Source of the DNA: Opitutales bacterium | Lineage (GTDB): Bacteria; Verrucomicrobiota; Verrucomicrobiia; Opitutales; T3Sed10-336 | Direction: 5' to 3' | NCBI GenBank assembly: GCA_007132315.1 | Contig: SLOW01000213.1 | Coordinates: forward strand, 1-18,295 | Length of the DNA stretch: 18,295 nt | Shown here: positions 1-6,595 of the stretch, in pieces | Layout of the letters: each line of letters opens with the position of its first letter | How positions within the stretch are numbered: position 1 is the first letter of the stretch | Program-made: the position numbers and the translations under genes | Notes under the pieces: model-generated | Databases searched by the model: none | Told to the model about the DNA's origin: nothing | The model's input: the letters and a program-made list of their open reading frames with translations, nothing else

Positions 1-1
1 A

Positions 2-649
2 GGGCCGGATGTGGGCGGTCCGTACGGTCCGTACGACCAAAGCGCCCGTTCCGGGTTTTACCGGCTGGCCTGGGAGACATTGCGTCGCGCGGGCCACATC
101 TATCCTTGCCGCTGTTCGCGCAAAGACATTCTGGCCAATCTGAACGCTCCCCATGAAGGCGATGACGAGCCGGTGTACCCGGGAACGTGCCGTCCGGAGG
201 AGCGTGGAAGCGGTGATGAGGTTGAGGGTGTGGAGAACGTCGCCTGGCGCTTCCGGGTTTCGGACGGCGAGTCGTTGACAGTCAATGACCTGAACCTGGG
301 CAAGCGCGTTTTTGTGGCGGGTGCCGATTTCGGAGATTTCGTCGTCTGGAGGCGGGACGGACTTCCCTCTTATCACCTGGCGGCGGTGGTGGACGATGCC
401 GCCATGTGCATCACCGAGGTGGTGCGGGGTGAGGATCTGTTGCGCTCGACCGCCCGACAACGCCTGTTAATCCGCGCACTTGGGTTCCCGGAGCCGGCGT
501 ACTTGCATTGTCCCCTGGTCAGAGATGAGTCCGGCCGCCGCCTGGCCAAACGGGACGGGGCGATGAGCCTGCGGGCGCTCCGTGCGAGAGGTTTGTCGAT
601 CCGGGAAATGCTCGCGTTGGCGGCCGTCCGGAACGTAGGATCTGATTAA
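2..649 (+). CDS. gluQ: Glutamyl-queuosine tRNA(Asp) synthetase, 5'-truncated by the window edge
   Basis: GluQ is a paralogue of the glutamyl-tRNA synthetase catalytic domain. It activates glutamate and attaches it to the queuosine base at position 34 of tRNA(Asp). The frame is open to the left edge and begins with GPDVGGPYGPYDQSAR, the segment that follows the ATP-binding N-terminus in this family, so the true start lies outside the window. The zinc-site pattern of GluQ is present as CRC, then a tyrosine and YPGTC. SYHLAAVVDDA and VVRGEDLLRSTARQ are family hallmarks. RLAKRDGAMSLRALR is the KMSKS-like loop region. The protein stops soon after that loop and lacks the anticodon-binding domain of GltX, which separates GluQ from a true GluRS. 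The gene ends in TAA and converges on the gene at 726-1544. Confidence 0.9.
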   Translation, partial: GPDVGGPYGPYDQSARSGFYRLAWETLRRAGHIYPCRCSRKDILANLNAPHEGDDEPVYPGTCRPEERGSGDEVEGVENVAWRFRVSDGESLTVNDLNLGKRVFVAGADFGDFVVWRRDGLPSYHLAAVVDDAAMCITEVVRGEDLLRSTARQRLLIRALGFPEPAYLHCPLVRDESGRRLAKRDGAMSLRALRARGLSIREMLALAAVRNVGSD

Positions 650-725
650 ATGATCGAATCGGAAGATACCGAAGTGGACGTCGGCGGTTTGGCCGATTCC
701 TCCATCCGGTAACGGAGGCTCACCC

Positions 726-1544
726 TCAATTGGAGCTGTACCGGGCTTCGTTGCGCTGCCGACTGCGTTCGTGGCGGTATTCGCGAGCCCGTTCGAAAGC
801 GGTAGGCTGCCGTTCCGGTTCCCCGTGAATCCGGTGTTCCCGGGGCTGAGGCGTGCTCGGCGCTTTTTGTTCGGAATCATCCGGTTTCTTCTGCTCCGGC
901 TGAATGATGTAAGTGGAATGGATGTGGCGGGTGTATTGCCGTTGTCTGCGCTGTTCCTCCAGTCGCCGCGCTTCTTCTTCCGCTTTTTCGGCGCGACGTT
1001 CGGCCTGGCGGATCCGCTGTTCCATGGCCAGCAGACGTTCCTCGCGTCGTTCCTCCTCCCGTCGGATCCGTTCCGCCTCCTCAACCTTCTGGCGCAGCAC
1101 ATCGAGTTCGAAACTGATATCGACTTCCGGGTAATGGCGTCCGAACGCCTGCCAGTAGGCCAAGCGTTCGCGGGGAGAGCGTTGCTGGAATGATTCGTCG
1201 GCGAGTTTCTCATCGCGCAGCGCCTCGCCGCGGGCGATTCGTTCCTCGTGTTCGCGTTTGCGGGCGATCCGGCGCGCTTCCTCGCGTTCCATCCGGGCGG
1301 TGAGTTCCTCAGGCGAGATGAGGTCCGCCCGTTCGACCACACCGTCGCGCAACACGACCTCGCCTCGGGGGAAGTGCAGGATTTCGAACCTGTCGGAGCC
1401 GATGCGGCCGTTCGGATCGCCGAGGGTCTCGATTACGCTGTGCCGGTCGTCGCCCGGACCGACGTCCTCAGCCGCCAGAAGGAGAAACCCTGGCACCGAG
1501 AGGGTTAGTGAGAGAAATAGAGTAAGCGGGAAAGCCGGTTTCAT
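726..1544 (-). CDS. Secreted coiled-coil protein of unknown function
   Basis: I do not recognise a named family. The 272-residue product starts with a signal peptide (residues 1 to about 25, hydrophobic LTLFLSLTLS, likely cleavage near LLAA). Residues 35-78 form a small module with pattern ETLGDP, then GRIG, a hydrophobic segment, and paired glycines in FPRGEVVLRDGVVERADL. This resembles the short beta-rich motifs of SmpA/BamE-like periplasmic proteins, but the similarity is only by pattern. Residues about 80-205 are Arg/Glu-rich heptad-like sequence, with a break at about 115-145 containing RLAYWQAFGRHYPEVD. The tail (about 215-272) is Pro/Gln/Arg-rich and disordered-looking. No Shine-Dalgarno sequence precedes the ATG, and a promoter candidate places transcription start only a few bases upstream (see the promoter entry). 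Export to the periplasm is inferred. Confidence 0.75.
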   Translation of the reverse strand: MKPAFPLTLFLSLTLSVPGFLLLAAEDVGPGDDRHSVIETLGDPNGRIGSDRFEILHFPRGEVVLRDGVVERADLISPEELTARMEREEARRIARKREHEERIARGEALRDEKLADESFQQRSPRERLAYWQAFGRHYPEVDISFELDVLRQKVEEAERIRREEERREERLLAMEQRIRQAERRAEKAEEEARRLEEQRRQRQYTRHIHSTYIIQPEQKKPDDSEQKAPSTPQPREHRIHGEPERQPTAFERAREYRHERSRQRNEARYSSN

Positions 1545-1554
1545 AACACATAAC

Positions 1555-1583
1555 AGTCTATCTCAAACCTAGGAAAGACTCAA
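1555..1583 (-). promoter_or_regulatory. Sigma-70-like promoter for the coiled-coil protein gene
   Basis: On the minus strand, TTGAGT (1583-1578) is followed after exactly 17 bp by TAGACT (1560-1555); each matches 4 of 6 consensus positions. A start about 7 bases beyond the -10 box falls near 1548, only about 4 bases before the ATG at 1544. No Shine-Dalgarno sequence exists upstream of that ATG, so a leaderless or nearly leaderless message is consistent with both observations. The -35 box touches the left arm of the 9-bp inverted repeat at 1581-1589. Confidence 0.4.
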
Positions 1584-1693
1584 CCACAGGTCAGTCGATT
1601 CTGATGAATCTTTCGGATGGATGCCTGACTGCGAGGCGTCCGTCGGACTTAGGCGGTAGCCTAAGCCGACAGATTGCCAGGGAACTGTGGTTG
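1581..1693 (+). other. Possible structured RNA or regulatory element closed by a 9-bp inverted repeat
   Basis: CAACCACAG (1581-1589) is the exact reverse complement of CTGTGGTTG (1685-1693). Inside are GATTC-TGAT-GAATC (1597-1610), a possible GTCAG/CTGAC pairing (1590-1594 with 1625-1629), and the strong hairpin at 1642-1670. The layout is that of a closing helix with internal arms, as in many leader RNAs. I could not match it to a riboswitch or ribozyme class. If transcribed on the + strand it would lie in a long leader of the hybrid kinase gene. It could also be a DNA-level regulatory site, or chance. Confidence 0.3.
1642..1670. repeat. 12-bp hairpin with a single bulged A and GGTA loop
   Basis: GTCGG-A-CTTAGGC (1642-1654), loop GGTA (1655-1658), then GCCTAAGCCGAC (1659-1670). 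All 12 bases of the right arm pair with the left arm, leaving one unpaired A. No T-run follows on either strand, so it is not a standard intrinsic terminator. Confidence 0.6.
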
Positions 1694-1811
1694 TCCGGTC
1701 CGGTCGTAACCTCAGGGTGGATTTTGCATCCGCCGTTCCTCTCGTGTTCCCGGAACGCAGGGTTCCTGATGAGTTTATCAAGGAAGACCTTACCCAGGGC
1801 TTTTTGTTTTA

Positions 1812-1833
1812 CTTGGGTTTGACGTCAACCAAG
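1812..1833. promoter_or_regulatory. Near-perfect 22-bp palindrome, operator candidate
   Basis: CTTGG (1812-1816) and CCAAG (1829-1833) flank the perfect 10-bp palindrome TTGACGTCAA (1819-1828). Only two bases (1817-1818) are unmatched. The site lies about 100 bp upstream of the hybrid kinase start. Its symmetry suggests a dimeric regulator, which is unknown. Confidence 0.35.
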
Positions 1834-1934
1834 ATTGAATTGATCTGGAGAACCTGGAATGCTATGTGTTTTAAGCGATTTTAGATAGCCGAATGGAGTG
1901 CGACTCGATCAACCTCAGGCAGGATGAAGCCGAT

Positions 1935-3878
1935 ATGAATGCGTTCTTATCCCTACTCGTGGTGGAGGATTCTGAGGATGATGTTTTGTTGGTGGTGAAT
2001 GAGTTGCGCCGATCCGGGCGTCGCGTCGCGTTCAAACGGGTCGAGGACGCGGAGGGATTCGCCCGCGCGTTGGAGGAAAATCGCTGGGATGCCGTGATTT
2101 GCGATTATGTGTTGCCCGGGTTCAACGCCCTGGAAGCCTTGGCCATATTCCGTTCGAGCGCGGTGAATGTTCCGTTTGTCGTCGTATCGGGAACGGTGGG
2201 CGAAGACCTGGCCGTTGAGGTCATGCGGCAAGGTGCGGACGATTACCTGATGAAAGACAGACTGTCCCGGCTGGCGCCTTCGCTCGAGCGACTGCTCGGG
2301 AACGCCGAGCGGTCCCGAGCGCAGCTCGCGACGGAGACCGCTTTGAGGGAAAGCGAGCAGCGGTTTCGCCTCCTCGCTGAGAAGACGCGGGACCTGGTCA
2401 ATCTGACCACACCGGAGGGTGTGATTCAGTACACGTCGCCTTCGGTGCGCGATCTGCTCGGATACGCTCCGGAGGAACTGGCGGGCCGGAGCTTTGCCGA
2501 ATTGGTGCACGAGGACGAGCGGAACCGGATCATGGAAGAATTCGATAAAGTGGCCGCCGGCAGTCACGAGGTGCCGCCCGTCGAATACAGGCTCCGTCGC
2601 AAGGACGGCGTCACGGTCTGGTTCGAGACTCTGATGGAACCTTTGACCGAGGAGGACGGCAGGATTTCCGGATCCTTGTGCAGTTCCCGCGACGTTTCCG
2701 AACGGCATGAGATCGAGCAGCGTTTCCGGCAGGTGCAGAAAATGGAGAGTCTGGGCAACCTGGCCGGGGGTATCGCGCACGATTTCAACAACATCCTGGC
2801 CGTGATCAACGGATACAGCGAACTCATCATCAACCTTCCCCAGGCCGACGAGCAAATGAAGCGCTTTGCACGGGAAATCAACCGGAGCGGAGAGAGGGCT
2901 TCGCAGCTCGTGCGCCAGATCCTGACTTTCGCGCGCAAGGCCGAAACGCATTTTCACGCCGTCAAGCTGAACCACACGATCCGGGACCTTGGCGAACTGC
3001 TCAAGGAAACCTTTCCGCGATCAATCGACATCGACTTTCAGCTCGACGAAAGCATTCCATTCGTTCAGGCGGATGCGCAACAGGTCAGCCAAGTGCTGAT
3101 GAACCTCGCCGTCAACGCCCGCGATGTGATGAAGGAAACCGGGGGGCGTCTGGGATTTCAAACGGAAATGGTGTCGGCATCGTCGCTCCCCAATGAGTTT
3201 CCCGTAAGTCGGCAGACAGACTATGTGTGTGTTCGTGTAACGGATACTGGCTTCGGGATGGACGAGGAAATCGTCTCCCGCATTTTCGAGCCGTTTTTCA
3301 CCACCAAGGATGTCGGCGAGGGAACCGGACTGGGACTGGCGGTGGTTTACGGGATTATGCAGAACCACGCCGGCCACGTCGAAGTGAACAGCCGGCCCGG
3401 GAAGGGAAGCGTTTTCACGCTTTACTTTCCCACGGCGGTGCCGACGGCTCCCGAAAGTGCTTCATCGCGTTTTTATGAGCCGGCAGGCGGCGAAGAGACC
3501 TTGCTGCTGGTCGAGGACGAACCCATGGTGGCTGAGTGGTTGCGCTGGAGTCTGGCGAAAAAAGGCTACGAGGTTCTTCTGGCCACGAATGCGGCGGAGG
3601 CCATGCGGGTTTTCGAGAAGGAAGGGGCTCGCATCGCGTTGATTCTGGCGGACCACGGGCTTCCTGGAATGAGCGGCTGGGAGTTGTTCGAAAAGTTGAA
3701 AGAACGTGGCGCCATCCAACCTTTCGTCATTGCCACCGGGTACCTCGACAGCGGTTTGCGCAAGGGAATGCTTGAGTCCGGCGTAGCCAGCTTCCTTCAC
3801 AAGCCGTTTAAGCGAAAGGATCTGCTTCACCACATACGCCACGTCCTCGACGCCCGGGCCAGCAGCGTGGGGGAATGA
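1935..3878 (+). CDS. Soluble hybrid histidine kinase (REC-PAS-HisKA-HATPase-REC)
   Basis: A cytoplasmic signalling kinase with no transmembrane segment. Domain order in the 647-residue form: receiver 1 (about 5-125; acidic EDSEDD, phosphoacceptor D57 in VICDYVLPG, S85, K107); PAS (about 143-256); HisKA with H282 in GGIAHDFNNIL; HATPase (about 385-500; N-box NLAVNARD, G1 DTGFGM, F-box FEPFFTTK, G2 GEGTGLGLAV); receiver 2 (about 522-640; D528, D573 in LADHGLPGMSG, T601, K623). All key residues are present, so intramolecular phosphorelay is likely. No output domain is present and no partner regulator or phosphotransfer protein is adjacent. I chose the ATG at 1935 because AGGA (1921-1924) lies 10 bases upstream and receiver strand 1 follows at once. 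The upstream in-frame ATG at 1893 has no ribosome-binding site and adds 14 unconserved residues. The signal sensed is unknown. Confidence 0.9.
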   Translation: MNAFLSLLVVEDSEDDVLLVVNELRRSGRRVAFKRVEDAEGFARALEENRWDAVICDYVLPGFNALEALAIFRSSAVNVPFVVVSGTVGEDLAVEVMRQGADDYLMKDRLSRLAPSLERLLGNAERSRAQLATETALRESEQRFRLLAEKTRDLVNLTTPEGVIQYTSPSVRDLLGYAPEELAGRSFAELVHEDERNRIMEEFDKVAAGSHEVPPVEYRLRRKDGVTVWFETLMEPLTEEDGRISGSLCSSRDVSERHEIEQRFRQVQKMESLGNLAGGIAHDFNNILAVINGYSELIINLPQADEQMKRFAREINRSGERASQLVRQILTFARKAETHFHAVKLNHTIRDLGELLKETFPRSIDIDFQLDESIPFVQADAQQVSQVLMNLAVNARDVMKETGGRLGFQTEMVSASSLPNEFPVSRQTDYVCVRVTDTGFGMDEEIVSRIFEPFFTTKDVGEGTGLGLAVVYGIMQNHAGHVEVNSRPGKGSVFTLYFPTAVPTAPESASSRFYEPAGGEETLLLVEDEPMVAEWLRWSLAKKGYEVLLATNAAEAMRVFEKEGARIALILADHGLPGMSGWELFEKLKERGAIQPFVIATGYLDSGLRKGMLESGVASFLHKPFKRKDLLHHIRHVLDARASSVGE

Positions 3879-3915
3879 CCTACTCCGGGCGAAGGGCGCA
3901 CCACAGTCGCTGGAG

Positions 3916-3935
3916 GGCGGCGCTCCCGCGCCGCC
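3916..3935. repeat. Perfect 8-bp GC-rich hairpin, possible dispersed palindromic repeat or bidirectional terminator
   Basis: GGCGGCGC (3916-3923), loop TCCC, GCGCCGCC (3928-3935). It sits between the converging kinase and cbpM-type genes. There is no T-run on either side, so intrinsic termination would be atypical. GGAGGGCGGCG...CGCCGCC palindromes of this look are, from memory, common intergenic elements in Verrucomicrobia and Kiritimatiellota genomes; this is not verified here. Confidence 0.45.
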
Positions 3936-3949
3936 GGCGGCGTGTGCTG

Positions 3950-3968
3950 GTCACCTTAAGGCGGTGAC
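3950..3968. terminator. Second hairpin in the convergent intergenic region
   Basis: GTCACC (3950-3955) pairs with GGTGAC (3963-3968) around a 7-base loop. It lies between two converging stop codons and may act with the hairpin at 3916-3935 to stop read-through from either side. The absence of a T-tract keeps confidence low. Confidence 0.25.
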
Positions 3969-4007
3969 TGAACTCCGGTAATCCGAAATCCAGAGCAGTC
4001 GGCGGGC

Positions 4008-4343
4008 TCAGTCGCTGTGGAAGCGCAGGGCCTCGCGGAGGGATTCGTTGTGACGGAGCAGATCGATGATGAGGCGGATTCCTGTGAGGTTGACCCCGGC
4101 TTCGCGCCTCAGAAACTCGATCCGGCGGAGTTCGAATACGCTCTGATCCGTGAAAGGCCGCTTCTCGGTCTTCGGGTCGGGCGAGCCCGAGATGAGGCCA
4201 AGGTGGCAGTAATGTATGATCCGTTCGGGATGCGTGTCCGCCAAGCTCGCGGCTGTGGCGAGATCGTAGGGCTCGCGCACGTGTTCGTAGGCGAGATCGG
4301 TGTGCACGAGCACGGCCCGTGTGGTTGAGTGCTGTCGCTTCAT
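4008..4343 (-). CDS. cbpM: MerR-like chaperone modulator, CbpM type
   Basis: A 111-residue protein with a MerR-type helix-turn-helix fold: YDLATAASLADTHPERIIHYCHLGLI, then a short wing and FTDQSVFELRRIEFLRRE, GVNLTGIRLIIDLL, which is the usual recognition and dimerisation pattern. In E. coli, CbpM is not a transcription factor; it binds the J domain of CbpA and inhibits it. The start at 4343 gives an ATGA overlap with the stop of the J-protein gene upstream, so translation is probably coupled. An alternative ATG at 4391 would overlap the J gene by 52 bp and adds unconserved residues. Position directly after a cbpA-type gene is the main argument for CbpM. A small MerR/HspR-type heat-shock repressor is the alternative, since HspR also sits beside dnaJ genes. 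Confidence 0.65.
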   Translation of the reverse strand: MKRQHSTTRAVLVHTDLAYEHVREPYDLATAASLADTHPERIIHYCHLGLISGSPDPKTEKRPFTDQSVFELRRIEFLRREAGVNLTGIRLIIDLLRHNESLREALRFHSD

Positions 4344-5326
4344 CCTGAATTGTGCGTTGATTCGCCCCGGTTGCGGGCGAGTGATTGCCACAGTTCTCGT
4401 TCTTTCTCGGTTATCCGATCCGGAATTCGGATCTCGACGCGAACGTACAGATCGCCGCGGTCGCCGGATTTATTCGGGAGTCCGTGTCCGCGAAGGCGGA
4501 ATCCGCGTCCATTTTGGGTGCCGGGAGGGATTTTCAGGGCGGCGCGACCGGTCGGAGTCGGTACCTCCCGGCTGCAACCGAGTACCGCTTCCCAGGGCAT
4601 CAGTGCCAGCTCATGATGCAGATCCTTGCCGTGGACGCGAAAATCCGGGTGCGCGGCGAAACGGACTCTCAGGAACAGGTGTCCGGCCCGGCCGTCGCCC
4701 TCACCGGGTTCACCCTGGCCGGCGAGGCGTATCCGCTGGCCCTCGCTGACACCTGGGGGAATCCGCACCTGATAGGTTTCTGTTTTGCCGAGCGAGCCGT
4801 CCGGCCCTTCACGGCGCAAGGTGACTTGCCGGGTCGATCCCCGGAGGACTTCCTCCAGAGTGACCATGATATCGGCTTCGACATCCCGTCCGGCGCGGTT
4901 CCGGAAGGGAGACTCCCGTGTGAAGCCCGACGCGAAGGGATCCCCCTCGGCGCTCCCCATCGAACCGAAAAACGTCTCGAAAAAGTCACTGAAGCCCGTT
5001 CCGCCGAAATGGAATGTTTCCCCCCGAGTGAATGGATCGCCCCGGGACCGGCGGCGACGGAAGCCCTGGCCGCCGCCCGCCGCGACGCGATCGGCCTGCT
5101 CCCAATCGGCGCCGAGCCGGTCGTACTTCTTCCGTTTTTCCGGATCTTTCAGGACCTGGTAGGCTTCGTTGATTTCCTTGAAGCGCTTTTCCGCCGCCGC
5201 TTTGTCTTCGGCCAGGTCCGGGTGGTACTTGCGCGACAAACGGCGAAACGCCTTTTTTATGTCGTCCTGGCTCGCCGTGCGGGGCACGTCGAGAATTCGG
5301 TAATAGTCCTTGAATTCAACCGACAT
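4340..5326 (-). CDS. cbpA: Class-B J-domain co-chaperone, CbpA/DnaJ type
   Basis: A co-chaperone that stimulates the DnaK ATPase and delivers clients. Of 328 residues, 1-72 are the J domain (DYYRILDVPRTASQDDIKKA, HPD at 35-37, KDPEKRKKYDRLG). Residues about 83-140 are a Gly/Phe/Arg-rich linker (FHFGGTGFSDFFETFFG). Residues about 148-315 hold the two C-terminal substrate-binding domains (VTLEEVLRGSTRQVTL, IPPGVSEGQRIRLAGQGEPG, DLHHELALMPWEAVLG, IPPGTQNGRGFRLRGHGLP). The four CxxCxGxG zinc-finger repeats of class-A DnaJ are absent, as in CbpA. Length matches CbpA (about 306) with a slightly longer tail. No clear Shine-Dalgarno sequence precedes the ATG at 5326. The gene is divergent from the Hsp20 genes across a 313-bp region. 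Confidence 0.85.
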   Translation of the reverse strand: MSVEFKDYYRILDVPRTASQDDIKKAFRRLSRKYHPDLAEDKAAAEKRFKEINEAYQVLKDPEKRKKYDRLGADWEQADRVAAGGGQGFRRRRSRGDPFTRGETFHFGGTGFSDFFETFFGSMGSAEGDPFASGFTRESPFRNRAGRDVEADIMVTLEEVLRGSTRQVTLRREGPDGSLGKTETYQVRIPPGVSEGQRIRLAGQGEPGEGDGRAGHLFLRVRFAAHPDFRVHGKDLHHELALMPWEAVLGCSREVPTPTGRAALKIPPGTQNGRGFRLRGHGLPNKSGDRGDLYVRVEIRIPDRITEKERELWQSLARNRGESTHNSG

Positions 5327-5639
5327 ATCAGGGTGCGCGAATGACGTTGTGCCGGGTCACGGGGTCGTGAGGCCGTCCCGGCAGGCGGATTGATATGGCA
5401 TTCGAACCGCTGCCATGGATCCATTTGACTCTGAGATTGTGACAAAAGGACGCACGAGTCTGGGTTCCATCATGCCGTCCAGATGTGAATAAAACTTGTA
5501 AGAGTTTATATAAGATATGGTTGTGTGTTCTATCTCGTTCCTTGGGCAATTGGTATCTTCTATGCGTGTTCAATTTTAGCGAGCGAGTGACATAATTCAA
5601 AATCAAATCGAAATATTCTCGAAAGGAGGATCAAACATC
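5327..5639. other. Divergent intergenic region of the chaperone island
   Basis: This 313-bp, comparatively AT-rich spacer must hold promoters for the J-protein gene (-) and the Hsp20 genes (+). I see no CIRCE element (TTAGCACTC-N9-GAGTGCTAA) and no convincing sigma-32 promoter (CTTGAA/CCCCAT). An AT patch around 5491-5520 (CTTGTA, then TATATAAGATAT) and the region 5540-5600 could contain -10 elements but have no well-spaced partner. ATGGATCCAT at 5415-5424 is a perfect 10-bp palindrome. No small gene is evident. Confidence 0.5.
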
Positions 5640-6086
5640 ATGATTGGACTCAGACAGAACCTTCCCCATATCAGTTCGCATTGGAATCCGGTTTCGGAAC
5701 TGGCGAATCTACAGCGGGCGATCAATCGCGCGTTCGATTCCCATGTCGGCCGCCCGTCGGCTGAGTATCCAGCGCTTAATATATCCGCGAACGACCATGA
5801 AGCGGTGGTGACCGCTGAGTTGCCGGGCGTGGATCCCGCCGGGCTGGAGATCACCGTTCGCGGCACGACGCTCACTCTCAAAGGGGAGCGGAAGGAAACA
5901 TCGGTGCGGGAAGGGGAAAAGTATCACCGGCGCGAACGTCCAGCCGGGGCTTTCAGCAGGTCGATCGAGCTTCCCTACAAGTTGGATTCCGAAAACGTAC
6001 AGGCCTCTCTGAAGCACGGACTGTTGCGCGTTGTGCTGCCACGGGCTGAAGGGGACAAACCGCGCAAGGTGGCGATTTCGTCCTGA
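5640..6086 (+). CDS. Small heat-shock protein, Hsp20/alpha-crystallin family
   Basis: An ATP-independent holdase that binds unfolding proteins in the cytoplasm and forms oligomers. In 148 residues the N-terminal arm (1-44) carries WNPVSELANLQRAINRAFD, the amphipathic segment typical of bacterial class-A Hsp20. The alpha-crystallin domain (about 45-138) has ALNISANDHEAVVTAELPGV, then GLEITVRGTTLTLKGER, and FSRSIELPYKLDSENVQASL, ending with the conserved GLLRVVLP (127-134; family A-x-x-x-n-GVL). The short C-tail ends RKVAISS, so the I-x-I anchor is represented by VAI. The start is fixed by AAAGGAGG at 5622-5629, 10 bases before the ATG. It is the first of three same-strand Hsp20-type frames. 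Confidence 0.93.
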   Translation: MIGLRQNLPHISSHWNPVSELANLQRAINRAFDSHVGRPSAEYPALNISANDHEAVVTAELPGVDPAGLEITVRGTTLTLKGERKETSVREGEKYHRRERPAGAFSRSIELPYKLDSENVQASLKHGLLRVVLPRAEGDKPRKVAISS

Positions 6087-6131
6087 GAGGCGTCCGTTGG
6101 TCAACAATTTGCACGAAAGGAGGTATTTGTT

Positions 6132-6542
6132 ATGAACAACAAGGATAATCAGGTCGCACAGAAAGACACTCAGGAACCGGGTCATTTGGAACGCACCCGT
6201 ACGCGTCCGGTCTTCGCCCCGCATGTGGATATCAAGGAGAGCGAAGGCGAATTGACCGTGTACGCGGATATTCCGGGTGTGCCGGAGGAGAAGGTGGATA
6301 TTATGGTGGAAAAAGGCATCCTGACGATCCGGGCCGAGGTTCCCGATCCCAAAGAGGTAAACCGGGGTTTTTCCCGGATGGTCGAAGAGTATGCCACTGG
6401 CGATTACGAACGGGCTTTTGCCCTGTCGGATGAGGTGGACCAGGACGGCATTCGCGCCTCGGTGCGAAACGGCGTTCTGGAAATCCATCTGCCGAAAGCC
6501 GGCCCGGCCAAGGCAAGAAAGATTGAGATCGCCGGCGATTGA
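6132..6542 (+). CDS. Small heat-shock protein, Hsp20 family, second copy
   Basis: A 136-residue Hsp20 with a different architecture from its neighbour. The N-terminal arm is short and polar (NNKDNQVAQKDTQEPGHLER) and lacks the aromatic amphipathic helix. The alpha-crystallin domain begins at RPVFAPHVDIKESEGELTV and continues ADIPGVPEEKVDIMVEKGIL, YATGDYERAFALSDEVD, GIRASVRNGVLEIHLPK (GVL at 114-116). The tail KARKIEIAG gives a clear I-x-I motif (IEI). A polar arm usually means smaller oligomers, and the two proteins could co-assemble; both points are inference. AAAGGAGGT (6116-6124) lies 7 bases before the ATG. The spacing from the first gene is 45 bp, consistent with one operon. Confidence 0.93.
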   Translation: MNNKDNQVAQKDTQEPGHLERTRTRPVFAPHVDIKESEGELTVYADIPGVPEEKVDIMVEKGILTIRAEVPDPKEVNRGFSRMVEEYATGDYERAFALSDEVDQDGIRASVRNGVLEIHLPKAGPAKARKIEIAGD

Positions 6543-6577
6543 GACCCGCCTACAGTGTCGAAACACCAATTTTTGGG

Positions 6578-6588
6578 AAAGGAGGTGA
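6578..6588 (+). promoter_or_regulatory. Extended Shine-Dalgarno sequence of the 58-codon Hsp20-like gene
   Basis: AAAGGAGGTGA, an 11-base match to the 3' end of 16S rRNA, with 7 bases to the ATG at 6596. It is the longest of the three in this operon. It fixes the start at 6596; the frame is open further upstream to 6539, but without a ribosome-binding site. Confidence 0.85.
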
Positions 6589-6595
6589 GCCTGAT

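Larger units (their letters stand above)
1545..1934. other. Divergent intergenic region with structured elements
   Basis: This 390-bp stretch separates two divergently transcribed genes and contains no convincing protein gene. Short open frames here lack ribosome-binding sites and coherent sequence. It holds the minus-strand promoter candidate (1555-1583), a possible folded element closed by the inverted repeat CAACCACAG (1581-1589) and CTGTGGTTG (1685-1693), a strong hairpin (1642-1670), and a near-palindrome (1812-1833). A T-rich run lies at about 1799-1810. For the + strand kinase gene I see only a poor -35/-10 pair (TTGAAT at 1835, TGCTAT at 1860, 19-bp spacing), so its promoter is unresolved. 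Confidence 0.6.

Noticed and set aside
650..712. 20-codon frame starting directly after the gluQ stop (TAAATG)
   Set aside because: There is no properly spaced ribosome-binding site, no recognisable composition, and it sits where converging transcripts end; it is probably chance.
699..718. CCTCC/GGAGG inverted repeat between gluQ and the coiled-coil gene
   Set aside because: Only 5 bp with a 10-base loop and no T-run; too weak to call a terminator.
467..1342. Long minus-strand open frame overlapping the coiled-coil gene and gluQ
   Set aside because: The Arg/Asn/Ser-rich sequence lacks domain structure and is an antisense or out-of-frame shadow of high-GC coding DNA; the frame at 726-1544 has a signal peptide and coiled coil.
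1597..1624. Hammerhead-like CTGATGA on the + strand and CGAAA on the minus strand
   Set aside because: Neither strand has both core boxes in the right order with a cleavage site, so it is not a hammerhead ribozyme.
1893..1934. Upstream ATG that would add 14 residues to the hybrid kinase
   Set aside because: There is no ribosome-binding site and the extra residues precede the first receiver strand; the ATG at 1935 has AGGA 10 bases upstream.
5327..5639. Possible CIRCE or sigma-32 heat-shock control site
   Set aside because: I searched by eye for TTAGCACTC/GAGTGCTAA and CTTGAA/CCCCAT with proper spacing and found only partial half-sites.
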